From: CAZMGB01 sp964565775
GTDB lineage: Bacteria; Chloroflexota; Dehalococcoidia; DSTF01; JALHUB01
Assembly (NCBI GenBank): GCA_964565775.1
Contig: CAZMGB010000005.1
Coordinates: forward strand, 62,001-126,000
Length of the DNA stretch: 64,000 nt
Direction of reading: 5' to 3'
In this document: piece after piece, positions 33,904 to 43,052 of the stretch
Position numbering within the stretch: the stretch's first letter is position 1
How the letters are laid out: each line of letters starts with the position of its first letter
Notes under the pieces: model-generated
What the model was told of the DNA's origin: nothing
Database searches by the model: none
What the model saw: only the letters and a program-made list of their open reading frames with translations
Translations under genes and position numbers: made by a program

Positions 33904-34875
33904 ATGCCCTTTTCAGGTCGGCACGGAGAGCCAGCGCGGGCGCAAGAGCGCCAGGGGGCGCGGGACGTCCCCTCGGTGGGCATCGTGACGGTCAACTACA
34001 ACGGCGCTGCCTTCGTGCGGGAGTTCATCGAATCACTGCGGCGCGTCTCCTATCCCCGCCTCCAGCTCATCGTCGTGGACAGCGCCTCCCACGACGACTC
34101 CGCTCACGAACTCGCACGTCTCTGGCCGGATGTCGTTCTCCTGCGTTCGTCGGAGAACCTCGGCACGTCGGGCGGCAACAACCTGGGCCTCCACCACTGC
34201 CTCGAACAGGGCTTCGACTATGTCCTCTTTCTGAACAACGATACCGTAGTCAGCGAGGACTTCCTGCCGAAGCTGGTCGCGGCAGCCGACAGCAGGACGA
34301 TCGTCGTGCCCAAGATTCTGTACCACGACGACCCCTCTCTCATCAGCACCCATGCCGGCGACTTCGACTGGGGCCGCGGGCTGTTCAAGAACACGTTTCA
34401 CGGCAAGCCCGACGGGCCCGCCACCAGTCGGCCCCGTTATGTCCAGACCGCCAGCTTCTGCTGCGCCCTCGTGCCGGCTTGCGCCTTCCGAGAGGTCGGC
34501 CTCCTCGACGAGCGCTTCTTCATGTACTACGAGGAGACGGACTGGCTACGGCAGGCGCTCGAGCAGGGCTTCCGGCTGCGCTACCACCCCGAAGCGGTCA
34601 TCTACCACCGCGAGAGCGGCTCCAGCGGCGGCGGCTGGATGACCCCCTTCAAGCTCTACTATGCCAACCGCAACCGCCCCTACCTCATGAAGAAGCACTC
34701 TCCTTCGCATCTGCACCACGTGCTATTCACCGCCTACTTCCTGTCGACCCGCTTCCTCTGGATCATCGCTCACATGGCGCGGAGAAGATGGCGCATGGCG
34801 CGGGCGCTGGCGCTGGGAGTGCTTCACTACTATCGGGGCCACATGGGCCGCACGTTGGAGGTACACGAACTCTGA
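33904..34875 (+). CDS. Glycosyltransferase family 2 (rhamnosyltransferase-like)
   Basis: 323 residues from ATG 33904; a TATACT -10-like box is at 33820-33825. GT-A signatures: VGIVTVNYNGAAFVREFIES, NLGTSGGNNLGL, VLFLNNDTVV (metal-binding region) and ERFFMYYEETDW. The C-terminal part is basic and hydrophobic (FTAYFLSTRFLWIIAHM), suggesting membrane association. It belongs to the WcaA/rhamnosyltransferase-type GT2 group and begins a plus-strand GT2-GT4-GT2 run diverging from the minus-strand cluster. Confidence 0.88.
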   Translation: MPFSGRHGEPARAQERQGARDVPSVGIVTVNYNGAAFVREFIESLRRVSYPRLQLIVVDSASHDDSAHELARLWPDVVLLRSSENLGTSGGNNLGLHHCLEQGFDYVLFLNNDTVVSEDFLPKLVAAADSRTIVVPKILYHDDPSLISTHAGDFDWGRGLFKNTFHGKPDGPATSRPRYVQTASFCCALVPACAFREVGLLDERFFMYYEETDWLRQALEQGFRLRYHPEAVIYHRESGSSGGGWMTPFKLYYANRNRPYLMKKHSPSHLHHVLFTAYFLSTRFLWIIAHMARRRWRMARALALGVLHYYRGHMGRTLEVHEL

Positions 34876-34902
34876 CCGGCGGACCGCGGCTGGTAGAGCG
34901 TG

Positions 34903-36030
34903 ATGCGAGTCGCCATCGACGCTACGGCAATCCCCCGTCAGATGGCGGGGGCCGGCGTCTACACCGACAGCCTCATTAGGGCGATCTGCCGGGTCGACAA
35001 CGAGAACGACTACGTCATCTTCGTTCGCCGCGGCGCCTTCGCCGACCTGGCCCGATCAGGCTTTCGCATCGTCCCGACACCGACTCCCAGCCGACCGGCC
35101 CGGCTCCTCTGGGAGCAGTTTCTGCTTCCCCTCCAGTTGCGGCGACGCGGCGCCGATCTGCTGCACTCGCCGCACCACACGATGCCTCTCGTCGCCCCGG
35201 GCTGCTCGCGAGTCGTCACTTTCCACGACCTCACCTTCTTCCTCCTCCCCGAGCGCTACCCGGCGAGCCGACGCCTCTACTTCCAGGCCGTGAGCCGGGC
35301 GAGCGCTCGACGGGCCGACGCCCTCATCGTCCCCTCCGACACGGTAAGGGACGACGTGGAGCGTATCCTGGCGGTGCCGCAGTCGCGGATCACCACCGTG
35401 TACGAGGCGCCGGCCCCCGTCTTCCGGCCCATCGAGGACGGCGCAATGTTGGCCCAGGTCCGCCAGAAGTACCGACTGCCCGATCGCTTCATCCTCAACG
35501 TCGGCAGCCTGGAGCCGGGAAAGAACCGGGCATCCCTCATTCAGGCGTTTCACCGACTTCGCCAGCGCGGCCTGGAGCACTGCCTGGTCATCGTCGGCCA
35601 GAAGGCATGGAAGTACGAGGGCGACTTCGAGCTGGTGGAGCGCCTGGGACTGGGCGACGCGGTGCTTTTCACCGGCTACGTGCCCGCCGAGGAGCTGGCG
35701 GCCTTGTACAGTTGCGCCGAACTCTTCGTCTTCCCGTCGCTGTACGAGGGCTTTGGGCTGCCCGTGCTGGAGGCGATGGCCTGCGGCGCGCCCGTCGTCA
35801 CTTCAAACGTCTCGGCGATGCCCGAGGTGGCGGGCGACGCCGCCCTGCTCACGGAGCCACGCGACATCGAAGGGCTGGCGGACGCGATGGAGCGCCCGCT
35901 TCGCTACAGCCGTGTCCGAGCGTCCCTTCGGTCGCGTGGGCTCAAGCGGGCGGCCGAGTTCAGTTGGGAGCGGGCCGCCCACGAGACCGTGGCCGTCTAC
36001 GAGAGGACGGCGGCGGGCCGGGCGGGCTGA
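34903..36030 (+). CDS. Glycosyltransferase family 4 (mannosyltransferase-like)
   Basis: 375 residues from ATG 34903 (GTG 34900 adjacent). GT-B pattern: RVAIDATAIPRQMAGAGVY, DLLHSPHHTMPL, VTFHDLTFFLLPERYP, FILNVGSLEPGKNRASLIQA, and donor-site FPSLYEGFGLPVLEAMACG. It differs from the three minus-strand GT4 paralogues and resembles WbaZ/mannosyltransferase B-type enzymes. Placed 27 bases after the GT2 gene and 6 bases before the next GT2, it is clearly in one operon. Confidence 0.9.
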   Translation: MRVAIDATAIPRQMAGAGVYTDSLIRAICRVDNENDYVIFVRRGAFADLARSGFRIVPTPTPSRPARLLWEQFLLPLQLRRRGADLLHSPHHTMPLVAPGCSRVVTFHDLTFFLLPERYPASRRLYFQAVSRASARRADALIVPSDTVRDDVERILAVPQSRITTVYEAPAPVFRPIEDGAMLAQVRQKYRLPDRFILNVGSLEPGKNRASLIQAFHRLRQRGLEHCLVIVGQKAWKYEGDFELVERLGLGDAVLFTGYVPAEELAALYSCAELFVFPSLYEGFGLPVLEAMACGAPVVTSNVSAMPEVAGDAALLTEPRDIEGLADAMERPLRYSRVRASLRSRGLKRAAEFSWERAAHETVAVYERTAAGRAG

Positions 36031-36036
36031 ACGTCG

Positions 36037-36939
36037 ATGGACCTTTCGATAGTAATTGTCAGCTACAACAGCCGCCAGTATCTGGGCCGCTGCCTGCGCT
36101 CCCTCCTCGATCACACACAGGGAATACAGTACGAGATCATCGTCGTCGACAACGCTTCCCAGGACGGCAGCGCCAAGCTGGTCGCATCCGAGTTCCCGCA
36201 TGTCCGCCTCATCACCCGCACCACGAACGCGGGGTTCGCCGCAGCCGCCAACCAGGGCATCCGTACCGCATCTGGCGAGGCGGTCCTGCTCCTCAACCCG
36301 GACACCGTGATCAGCGACAACGCCTTCGCGCTGATGCAGAGCTACCTGCGCGCCCACCCCGACATCGCCGTTCTCGGCCCCCGCATCCTCGATGAAGACG
36401 GCTCCCTCCAGCTCTCCTGCCGCCGCTTTCCCGGCTATGGCCAGATCCTCTTCAGCCGATACTCCCTCCTGACGCGATTGTTTCCCCGTAACCCCCTCAC
36501 CGCCCGCTACCTCATGACTGACTGGGATCACTCCACCGTTGCCGATGTCGACTGGCTTTCGGGCGCATGCATGATGCTTCCGCGCCGCACCGCCGAGGAG
36601 CTGGGCCTCTTGGATGAGGGCTACTTCATGTACAACGAGGACGTCGACCTGTGCCAGAGGGCCCATCGCGCCGGCTACCGCGTCGTCTACTTTCCGGAGG
36701 CGTCAGTGGTGCACGACATCGGACGCAGCAGCGGCACCCTGCCCGCCAGGAGCATCATCGAGCGACACCGGAGCATGTGGCACTACTACAAGAAGCACCT
36801 GCGAGGGGGCCGGCTCAGGGACGCGGTCACGGCGGTGGGCATCGCCGTTCGCTGCGGCTCTCTCCTCGTGCTGCACGGCCTCCGGCGGGCGATACGGCGA
36901 CCAACTCGCGAACGTAGGCGAAAGGGGCGGCAGACGTAG
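36037..36939 (+). CDS. Glycosyltransferase family 2 (rhamnosyltransferase-like)
   Basis: 300 residues from ATG 36037. DLSIVIVSYNSRQYLGRCL, NAGFAAAANQGIR, AVLLLNPDTVIS (metal-binding region) and DEGYFMYNEDVDLCQRA are the GT2 landmarks; DVDWLSGACMMLPR is the acceptor-side motif of this subgroup. The basic C terminus could sit at the membrane. Third gene of the GT2-GT4-GT2 operon, probably adding a residue to the same glycan. Confidence 0.9.
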   Translation: MDLSIVIVSYNSRQYLGRCLRSLLDHTQGIQYEIIVVDNASQDGSAKLVASEFPHVRLITRTTNAGFAAAANQGIRTASGEAVLLLNPDTVISDNAFALMQSYLRAHPDIAVLGPRILDEDGSLQLSCRRFPGYGQILFSRYSLLTRLFPRNPLTARYLMTDWDHSTVADVDWLSGACMMLPRRTAEELGLLDEGYFMYNEDVDLCQRAHRAGYRVVYFPEASVVHDIGRSSGTLPARSIIERHRSMWHYYKKHLRGGRLRDAVTAVGIAVRCGSLLVLHGLRRAIRRPTRERRRKGRQT

Positions 36940-36992
36940 AGGCGGGCTTCAGGCCACCACGGCGCAGCCCTGGTCGATTCAGCTTCCGAAGG

Positions 36993-37008
36993 CCAGCCTT
37001 CAGGCTGG
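36993..37008. repeat. Short palindrome CCAGCCT-tc-AGGCTGG
   Basis: Perfect 7-bp arms with a two-base tip, in the short spacer between convergent genes. The TTCA-type tip matches the palindromes at 40.76 kb and 40.88 kb. It may also act as a bidirectional hairpin. Confidence 0.4.
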
Positions 37009-37033
37009 GGCGAGTTCGCGCGCCCTCAGCGGC

Positions 37034-38263
37034 CTAGGCCGAGACGCTCAGCGGGCGGTCCGAAGGCATGCCAAGGAGGAGGACGGCCGCGGCGGCCGCG
37101 GTGACCCCTCCCACCAGGAACGGCGCCGGCGGCCCAACCTTGTCCCACAGCAGTCCCGCCATCACGCTCGCCAGAACCGCGGATAGACCGATGCCGCTGT
37201 GATATAGGCCGAGAAGTGTCGCGCGTCTCTCCGGCTGCACGAGGTCGGCGACAAACGCCCGGCCCACTCCCTCCGTCATCGCCATGTAGACGCCGTAGAC
37301 AGCGAAGAGGAACCAGACGGCCGTCGCACCGTCCGCCGCCGCAAAGCCGAAGTAGACCGCGCTGAAGACGACGAATCCAGCAAAGATCAGCCGGCGCTGG
37401 CCCAGAGCGTCCGACAGATGCCCGGCAGGCACGGCGAGCCCCGAATACACAGCGTTGTAGACCACGTAGGCCAGCACCACCAGCGTCACGCCCAGGCCGA
37501 GATCCTTGGCCCGGAGAATTATGAAGGCGTCGCTCGAGTTGCCGATGCCAAACAGCACGGTGACGGCGAGAAAATACCAGTACCGGCGCCCCGCTCCAGA
37601 GAAGCCCCCGACAAGCCCGCCCGCGGGCCGCGCGGCGGCGCGCCTCTCGCGCACGAGCCCGATAAGGCCCACGCCGGCCACGGCTGGCACGAGGGACAGC
37701 AGGATGATGAGCCTCAGGTTCTCATTCGTCAGTGCAATCAGGACCAGGGCGGCCAGAGGGCCGACGACGGCTCCCGCTGTATCCAGCGCCCGGTGGAGGC
37801 CGAAGGCGCGTCCGAACCGGCCCGGCGTGGTCGAGTCCGCGATCAGGGCGTCGCGGGGAGAAGTGCGCACCCCCTTGCCCAGGCGGTCGACCACCCGCGC
37901 CACGAGTACCTGTGGCCAAACGAACGCGGTTCCCAGCAGCAACTTGCCCAGCGTCGAGAGGCCATAGCCGCCGATGACCAGCGGTTTTCGCACGCCCACC
38001 CGGTCCGAGTACCAGCCGGACGCCGCCTTGAAGAAGGACGCCGTGCCCTCGGCGAGACCCTCCACGAGACCGAGAACCTCAACAGGCGCTCCCAGAGTGC
38101 TCGTCAGGAAGACGGGAATGAGGGGGTAGGACATCTCGCTGGAGACGTCAGTAGCGAAGGAAACGAAGCCCAGCCAGAGGACGTTCCGCCTCGTTTCGGG
38201 CGGCGCTTGCCTCTGATCGAGCTCCGGTTCGCCCTTCGCGGGGACTGATTCGGGCGGTTCCAT
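37034..38263 (-). CDS. Major facilitator superfamily transporter
   Basis: 409 residues from ATG 38263. About twelve hydrophobic segments. The first loop is WYSDRVGVRKPLV, matching the MFS G-x3-D-R-x-G-R/K-R motif between helices 2 and 3. The loop GHLSDALGQRRLI repeats it in the second half, and the central loop is basic (RERRAAARP). A start like TRRNVLWLGFVSFATDVSSEM is common in MFS proteins near heavy-metal or drug exporters. Substrate not predictable. Confidence 0.85.
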   Translation of the reverse strand: MEPPESVPAKGEPELDQRQAPPETRRNVLWLGFVSFATDVSSEMSYPLIPVFLTSTLGAPVEVLGLVEGLAEGTASFFKAASGWYSDRVGVRKPLVIGGYGLSTLGKLLLGTAFVWPQVLVARVVDRLGKGVRTSPRDALIADSTTPGRFGRAFGLHRALDTAGAVVGPLAALVLIALTNENLRLIILLSLVPAVAGVGLIGLVRERRAAARPAGGLVGGFSGAGRRYWYFLAVTVLFGIGNSSDAFIILRAKDLGLGVTLVVLAYVVYNAVYSGLAVPAGHLSDALGQRRLIFAGFVVFSAVYFGFAAADGATAVWFLFAVYGVYMAMTEGVGRAFVADLVQPERRATLLGLYHSGIGLSAVLASVMAGLLWDKVGPPAPFLVGGVTAAAAAVLLLGMPSDRPLSVSA

Positions 38264-38438
38264 GCGTCACAGATTCTAGCACGCCAGCCCGTGTAGGCGG
38301 ACCAGGCAGGCCAGTGAACGGCGGCAGAGCTTGAACTCTTGCGGGCGGCCCCTTATGATGGCACTCGCCCTGGAGCCGTCTCTCCCAAGGCGCTCTTTGC
38401 ACGGCGGAGGCAGGCTCCCGTCTCAGACGGAGCAACTC

Positions 38439-39644
38439 ATGAGAGCTATCGAGCAGCTCGCCATCCACGGCGGCACACCCGTGCGGACCTCCCCGTTCCC
38501 TCCCTGGCCCGTCCTGGGGGAGGAGGACACTCGCGCCGCCGCAGAGGTGCTACGGTCGGGCCACCTCACGTCGCTCACCGGCGGCAAGGTGGCCGAGTTC
38601 GAGGCCGCCTTCGGCCGCTACCACGGCGTCAAGCACGTCCTCGCCAGCAGCTCCGGCACCACGGCCATCCACCTGGCGCTGGCGGCGGCCGGCGTCGGCC
38701 CCGGCGACGAGGTCATCGTGCCGACGCACACCTTCATCGCCTCGGCGACGCCCATCCTCCACCAGGGCGCCGTCCCCGTCTTCGCCGATGTCGACCGCGA
38801 TGCGTTCACGCTCCTGCCCGCCTCCGCCGAAAGCCTCATCTCGGCAAGAACGCGGGCCGTCGTCGTCGTGCACCTGAACGGCCACCCGGCACCCATGGAC
38901 GACCTGCTTGCCCTCGCCGAGCGGCACGGCCTCACCCTCATCGAGGACGCGGCGCAGGCCCACGGCGCCCTTTACCACGGACGCCTCGTCGGCACCATGG
39001 CGCCCCTCGGCTGCTTCAGCTTCTGGGAGGACAAGATCATGACCACGGCCGGCGAAGGCGGCGCCGTCGTCACCGACGACGACTCCCTGGCCGAAAGGCT
39101 CTTCCGCCTGCGCAGCCACGGCGAAGGGCCCATCGCCGGCGAGCGGCGTTATTTCCACCTGGAGCTCGGCTACAACTATCGGCTGTCGGCGGTGCAGGCG
39201 GCGGTGGGGATGGTGCAACTCGGCCGCCTGGACGGCTACCTGGCCGCCCGGCGTCGCAACGCCGCCTACCTCACCGACCGCCTGGGCGCCGTCCCCGGCA
39301 TCGACCCGCCCGCCGTCGCCGAAAGCTGCACGCACAGCTACTACAAGTACATCGGGCGGCTGCGCAGGGACGCGCTCAACGTCTCGATCGACGACTTCGT
39401 GGCGGCGGTGGCGGCGGAGGGCGTGCCCATCGCCCGCCGCTACCCGACGCCCCTGCACCGGCAGCCCGTCTTCCGCGACGCCATCACGCAGGGGCGCTGC
39501 CGCTACGAGGAGGGCTCCTGCCCCAACGCGGAGGCGCTGGCGGAGGAGCTGTTCACGCTCCAGGTGCACCCGACGGTGGAAGAGAAGGACCTGGCGGACG
39601 CCGTCGCCGCCATCGAGAAGGTAGCATCCGCGTACGCGGGATGA
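38439..39644 (+). CDS. DegT/DnrJ/EryC1/StrS-family aminotransferase
   Basis: 401 residues from ATG 38439, with GGAG 6 bases upstream. PLP-enzyme landmarks: SSSGTTAIHLALAAAG, VIVPTHTFIASA, LIEDAAQAHGA (cofactor Asp) and SFWEDKIMTTAGEGGAVV with Lys199 as Schiff base. The family transaminates 3- or 4-keto nucleotide sugars. The Gfo/Idh-type dehydrogenase 19 bases downstream suggests a dehydrogenase-aminotransferase pair making an amino sugar. Confidence 0.9.
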   Translation: MRAIEQLAIHGGTPVRTSPFPPWPVLGEEDTRAAAEVLRSGHLTSLTGGKVAEFEAAFGRYHGVKHVLASSSGTTAIHLALAAAGVGPGDEVIVPTHTFIASATPILHQGAVPVFADVDRDAFTLLPASAESLISARTRAVVVVHLNGHPAPMDDLLALAERHGLTLIEDAAQAHGALYHGRLVGTMAPLGCFSFWEDKIMTTAGEGGAVVTDDDSLAERLFRLRSHGEGPIAGERRYFHLELGYNYRLSAVQAAVGMVQLGRLDGYLAARRRNAAYLTDRLGAVPGIDPPAVAESCTHSYYKYIGRLRRDALNVSIDDFVAAVAAEGVPIARRYPTPLHRQPVFRDAITQGRCRYEEGSCPNAEALAEELFTLQVHPTVEEKDLADAVAAIEKVASAYAG

Positions 39645-39663
39645 GCGAGGAACCTGGGCTGAG

Positions 39664-40746
39664 ATGGCTGTCCGAGTCGGTATCATAGGCTCCCGGTTCG
39701 CGGCGGAGCAGCACGCCGAGGCGCTGAAGACGGTGCCGGAGGCGGAGGTGGTCGCCGCCGCCTCTCCTAACGAGGAGCACGTCAGCGCCTTCGCCGCCCG
39801 CCACGGCATACCGCGCCACTTCACCGACTACCGCCAGCTCCTCGCCCTGCCCGATGTCGACATGGTCACCATCGCCTGCCCCAACCATCTGCACCTTCAG
39901 GTGACCATCGACGCGGCCCGCGCCGGCAAGCACGTCGTCTGCGAGAAGCCGCTGGCGATGAACCTGGAGGAGTGCGACCACATGATCGAGGCCTGCCGGC
40001 AGGCGGGCGTGCACCTCCTCTACGCCGAGGAGCTCCTGTTCGCGCCCAAGTATGTGCGGGCGAAGACGCTGGCCGACGAGGGCGCGCTGGGCCGCGTCTA
40101 CATGGTGCGCCAGCAGGAGTGCCACTACGGCCCTCACTCCGACTGGTTCTGGGACGTGGAGCTCTCGGGCGGCGGCGTGCTCATGGACATGGGCTGTCAC
40201 TCCATCGCCTTCGCCCGCTGGGTCTACGGCAACGCCCCTATCGAGAGCGTCTACGCCGATCTGGGTACCCACGTCCACGGCGACCGCACTCGCGGCGACG
40301 ACCACAGCGTCTGCATCCTCAAGTTCTCGGAGGGGCGCGTGGGCGTGGCCGAGAATAGCTGGGCCCGCACCGGCGGCGTCGACGATCGAGCCGAGATCTA
40401 CGGTTCGCAGGGCCTCACCGTCGCCGACCTGCTGCGCGGCAGCTCACTGGTCACCTATAGCACGCCCGGCTACGGTTACGCCGTCGAGAAGGCCGAATCG
40501 ACGCGCGGCTGGACGTTCACCATGTTCGAGGAGACGTGGAACTACGGCTTCCCCCAGGAGATGCAGCACTTCGTGCGCTGCGTCCGGGGCGAGGAGGAGC
40601 CGCTGCTGACGGGCGAGGACGGCCGCGCCGTGCTGGAGGCCATCTGCGCCGCCTACGCCTCGGCGCGCGAGGGACGGCGCATCGCCCTGCCCTTCGCGGC
40701 GGCACGAAAGGCGAAGAAGCCCATCGATTTGTGGCTGAACGGATGA
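39664..40746 (+). CDS. Gfo/Idh/MocA-family oxidoreductase
   Basis: 360 residues from ATG 39664. The NAD-binding N terminus VGIIGSRFAAEQHAEAL is followed by CPNHLHLQVTIDAARAGKHV and CEKPLAMNLEEC, the family hallmark with the catalytic EKP lysine. GGGVLMDMGCHSIAFARW is the C-terminal alpha/beta domain start, with the conserved DxxxH histidine. It oxidises or reduces a sugar or sugar nucleotide. Next to the DegT aminotransferase, a role in 3-keto-sugar formation is likely. Confidence 0.9.
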   Translation: MAVRVGIIGSRFAAEQHAEALKTVPEAEVVAAASPNEEHVSAFAARHGIPRHFTDYRQLLALPDVDMVTIACPNHLHLQVTIDAARAGKHVVCEKPLAMNLEECDHMIEACRQAGVHLLYAEELLFAPKYVRAKTLADEGALGRVYMVRQQECHYGPHSDWFWDVELSGGGVLMDMGCHSIAFARWVYGNAPIESVYADLGTHVHGDRTRGDDHSVCILKFSEGRVGVAENSWARTGGVDDRAEIYGSQGLTVADLLRGSSLVTYSTPGYGYAVEKAESTRGWTFTMFEETWNYGFPQEMQHFVRCVRGEEEPLLTGEDGRAVLEAICAAYASAREGRRIALPFAAARKAKKPIDLWLNG

Positions 40747-40755
40747 ATGAAATCC

Positions 40756-40962
40756 GTAGGGGCGACCTTCAGGTCGCCCGCGCCAGCGGTCTCACCGATA
40801 GCAGGCTTCTGGAGGCCTAAAGCCTGCCTGCCGACAGGCAGGGCCTCCGCTAGGTTTGGGGCCGGAAGCGTAGCTGCAGGGCTTCAGCCCTGCCAAGAGA
40901 GCAGGCTCAAGGGCAGACCTGAAGCCTGCCTGCCGCAGGCAGGGTCTGCAGCTACGGCGGCG
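40756..40962. repeat. Cluster of four intergenic palindromic units
   Basis: Between Gfo/Idh and a small membrane gene: GGGCGACCT-tc-AGGTCGCCC (40760-40779); CCTGCCTG-ccga-CAGGCAGG (40823-40842) inside GGAGGCC/GGCCTCC; GCAGGGCT-tc-AGCCCTGC (40876-40893); and GCAGACC...CCTGCCTGC/GCAGGCAGG...GGTCTGC ending GCAGCTAC (about 40916-40957). Different stems share the same tip and ends. Confidence 0.65.
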
Positions 40963-41043
40963 GACGGCAACGCCGTTTCGTTAATGGCCATAAGGGCTCC
41001 GCTACACGTTTCGAGCCGAATGAGGGGATAGGAGGTGATGTCC

Positions 41044-41223
41044 ATGGAGCAGCCCACGGTGACCTCCGTCGCGCTACCCGCAACCACTCTCAGGTTGCTC
41101 GTCGGCAGCATCATCGTCGCCGTCATGGTGATGACGGCCATGCTCGCCCTGGAAGTCGTCATCCTCGTCCAGGTGTTTGAGCTAAACGACCTGGTCGGCA
41201 AGCTGGTGCCGCCGGGGTTGTAG
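41044..41223 (+). CDS. Small single-helix membrane protein
   Basis: 59 residues from ATG 41044, which sits 8 bases after a full AGGAGG (41030-41035); ATG 41038 is too close to that site. One long hydrophobic helix (about residues 18-46, LLVGSIIVAVMVMTAMLALE) with a short polar start and end. No family recognised. The near-ideal ribosome site argues that it is translated. No partner is obvious. Confidence 0.5.
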   Translation: MEQPTVTSVALPATTLRLLVGSIIVAVMVMTAMLALEVVILVQVFELNDLVGKLVPPGL

Positions 41224-41445
41224 CGGCAATGGACGGAAGTCCAGCACCAGCGGTCCGACAGGCCACGCCGCTTGATGCCCGCCGAACACCCGCGCATACT
41301 CTTGACTGGAATGGCGGACCCTTGAATCGACGACGGCTGAACTGAGCCGTGAGGGCCGCGACGAACTGGAGAAGCGGCGTCGGCCTGGCCCCCGGATCGG
41401 TCGTCGACGCCGCCGTTGCCGCCACCCGGCGGTCCCGCACGGAAG

Positions 41446-42189
41446 ATGACTCGTCGGCCCTTGTACACTGAGTTCGCCGCTCACTACGACGCCCTCTTCG
41501 GCGCGCCCGATCTCGCCTCCCTGGACTTCGTGCAGGCCGCCGTGCCTCCCCCCGCCACCCTCCTCGACGCCGGCTGCGGCACGGGACAGTACGCGGCGAC
41601 CCTGGCGAGCCGCGGCTACAACGTTGTCGCCCTCGACCGGGAGCCGGGCCTCATCGCGGCGCGGCCGGCCTCACCCGGCGCCGTCGATTTCGTTCTCGCC
41701 GACCTGAGGCGTCTTCCCTTTCTTGCCTGCTTCGATGTGATACTGGCCCGAGGCGTCCTCAACGACCTCGTGGAGCCGCCGGACCTCGCGCGGGCGCTGA
41801 GGTCATTGGCGGCCGCCCTCAGGGGCGACGGACACTTCATCGCGGACGTCCGCGAGCGCGAGGCCCACCGTGTGAGAGTGGCGAAGCAGCCCGTGGTCGA
41901 ACGGGCGGCCGGCGGAATCGTCTTCCGAGCCTCGCGCTGTATGGATGAGAGGGATATCATTACCTCCCGGGAGCGGTTCGCCCGAGGCGGGAGCTGGTCT
42001 GAGCCGTACGAATTCAGGATGCGCACGTTCTCGGAGGACGAGGTGCGGGCCCTGTGGCGAGAGGCCAGCCTCCAGGTGCTGTCTGTCGGGCGGTCATACG
42101 GGCCAGGCTCGCGGCTTGCAGACCGCCTCATCGTTGTGGCTAGAAGAGGCCGGTTCGGAGACGGCGAAGGGAGTGTCGCCGACGACTAG
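41446..42189 (+). CDS. SAM-dependent methyltransferase, class I
   Basis: 247 residues from ATG 41446. Motif I LLDAGCGTGQYAATL, acidic motif VALDREP, then FVLADLRRLPF and RGVLNDLVEPPDLARAL. It begins YTEFAAHYDALFG, the usual opening of small-molecule methyltransferases. It lies 10 bases before the PIG-L deacetylase gene, so the two are probably co-transcribed. Substrate unknown, plausibly a sugar or glycolipid. Confidence 0.85.
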   Translation: MTRRPLYTEFAAHYDALFGAPDLASLDFVQAAVPPPATLLDAGCGTGQYAATLASRGYNVVALDREPGLIAARPASPGAVDFVLADLRRLPFLACFDVILARGVLNDLVEPPDLARALRSLAAALRGDGHFIADVREREAHRVRVAKQPVVERAAGGIVFRASRCMDERDIITSRERFARGGSWSEPYEFRMRTFSEDEVRALWREASLQVLSVGRSYGPGSRLADRLIVVARRGRFGDGEGSVADD

Positions 42190-42198
42190 GAGGCTGTG

Positions 42199-43017
42199 AT
42201 GGCCGGTAAGAAGCGCGTTCTCGTCATCGAGGCCCACGGCGACGACCTGGAGTTCATGGCCGGCGGCACCGTCGCCAAGTTCGCCGACCGCGGCCACGAG
42301 GTGCATCTGGTCTGCGCCACCGACAACGACAAGGGCTCCTTCGAGCTCAGCGCCGCCGAGCTAAGGGCCACCCGCGACCGCGAGATTCGGGGCGCGGCGA
42401 AGGTGCTGGGCATCGCCGGCGTCACCTGCCTGGGCTATCCCGACGGCGAGCTCGCCGAAGAAGCGCCGCACGCCGTCCTGCGCGGCCAGCTCATGCGCAT
42501 CATCCGCCAGGTGCGGCCGGACATCGTCTTCACCTGGGACCCTTTCACCCCCTACGAGGGGCACCCGGACCATCGAGCCGTGGCCTGGGCAACGCACGAG
42601 GCGGCCTCCTTCTCCCACTTCCCTCTCTACTACCCGGAGCAGATCGAGGAGGGGCTGGAGCCCCACTACGTCGGCGAGCGCTGGTTCTTCGCCAAGGAGC
42701 CGCGCGACGTCAACAAGTACGTGGACATCACAGACTACATCAATAGGAAGATCGAAGCGCTCTACCAGCACGAGAGCCAGATGGTGCTGGAGGTAACGAA
42801 CGCCCGGTTCGCCCTGCGCGCGTCCGGGCTCCGGGTGCCCGGCCTCAAGAAGCTCGATCCCCACGACTTCAAAGGGGTCATCGCGGCGGAGATCCGGGCG
42901 ATGGCCCGCGCGGTGGGCCGCCAGATCGGCGTCCTTTACGCCGAGCAGTTCCGGCGCACCCGCTTCGACGGCATCGAGCGCCTCGCCGGCGACCAGACGC
43001 TGGAAGAAGACGTATGA
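42199..43017 (+). CDS. PIG-L/LmbE-family N-acetyl-sugar deacetylase
   Basis: 272 residues from ATG 42199, with AGGAGG at 42188-42193. The zinc site is EAHGDDLEF (His13, Asp15/16) and the catalytic GHPDHRA (His122, Asp124, His125). LmbE-like enzymes remove acetyl from N-acetylglucosaminyl compounds such as GlcNAc-PI or mycothiol and bacillithiol precursors. Nearby NagA and NagB genes support amino-sugar metabolism. MshB-type specificity cannot be decided here. Confidence 0.9.
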   Translation: MAGKKRVLVIEAHGDDLEFMAGGTVAKFADRGHEVHLVCATDNDKGSFELSAAELRATRDREIRGAAKVLGIAGVTCLGYPDGELAEEAPHAVLRGQLMRIIRQVRPDIVFTWDPFTPYEGHPDHRAVAWATHEAASFSHFPLYYPEQIEEGLEPHYVGERWFFAKEPRDVNKYVDITDYINRKIEALYQHESQMVLEVTNARFALRASGLRVPGLKKLDPHDFKGVIAAEIRAMARAVGRQIGVLYAEQFRRTRFDGIERLAGDQTLEEDV

Positions 43018-43052
43018 TGCGGGAAAGCCGTAGCGGCGGGGCTTCTCTGCCG

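Noticed and set aside
40756..40962. CRISPR array
   Set aside because: Units are palindromes with unequal sequences and spacing, not identical repeats with equal spacers, and no cas gene is present.
41224..41445. Extra gene between the small membrane protein and the methyltransferase
   Set aside because: Frames on both strands are Arg/Ser-rich shadows without a ribosome site or motif; I see nothing else in this spacer.
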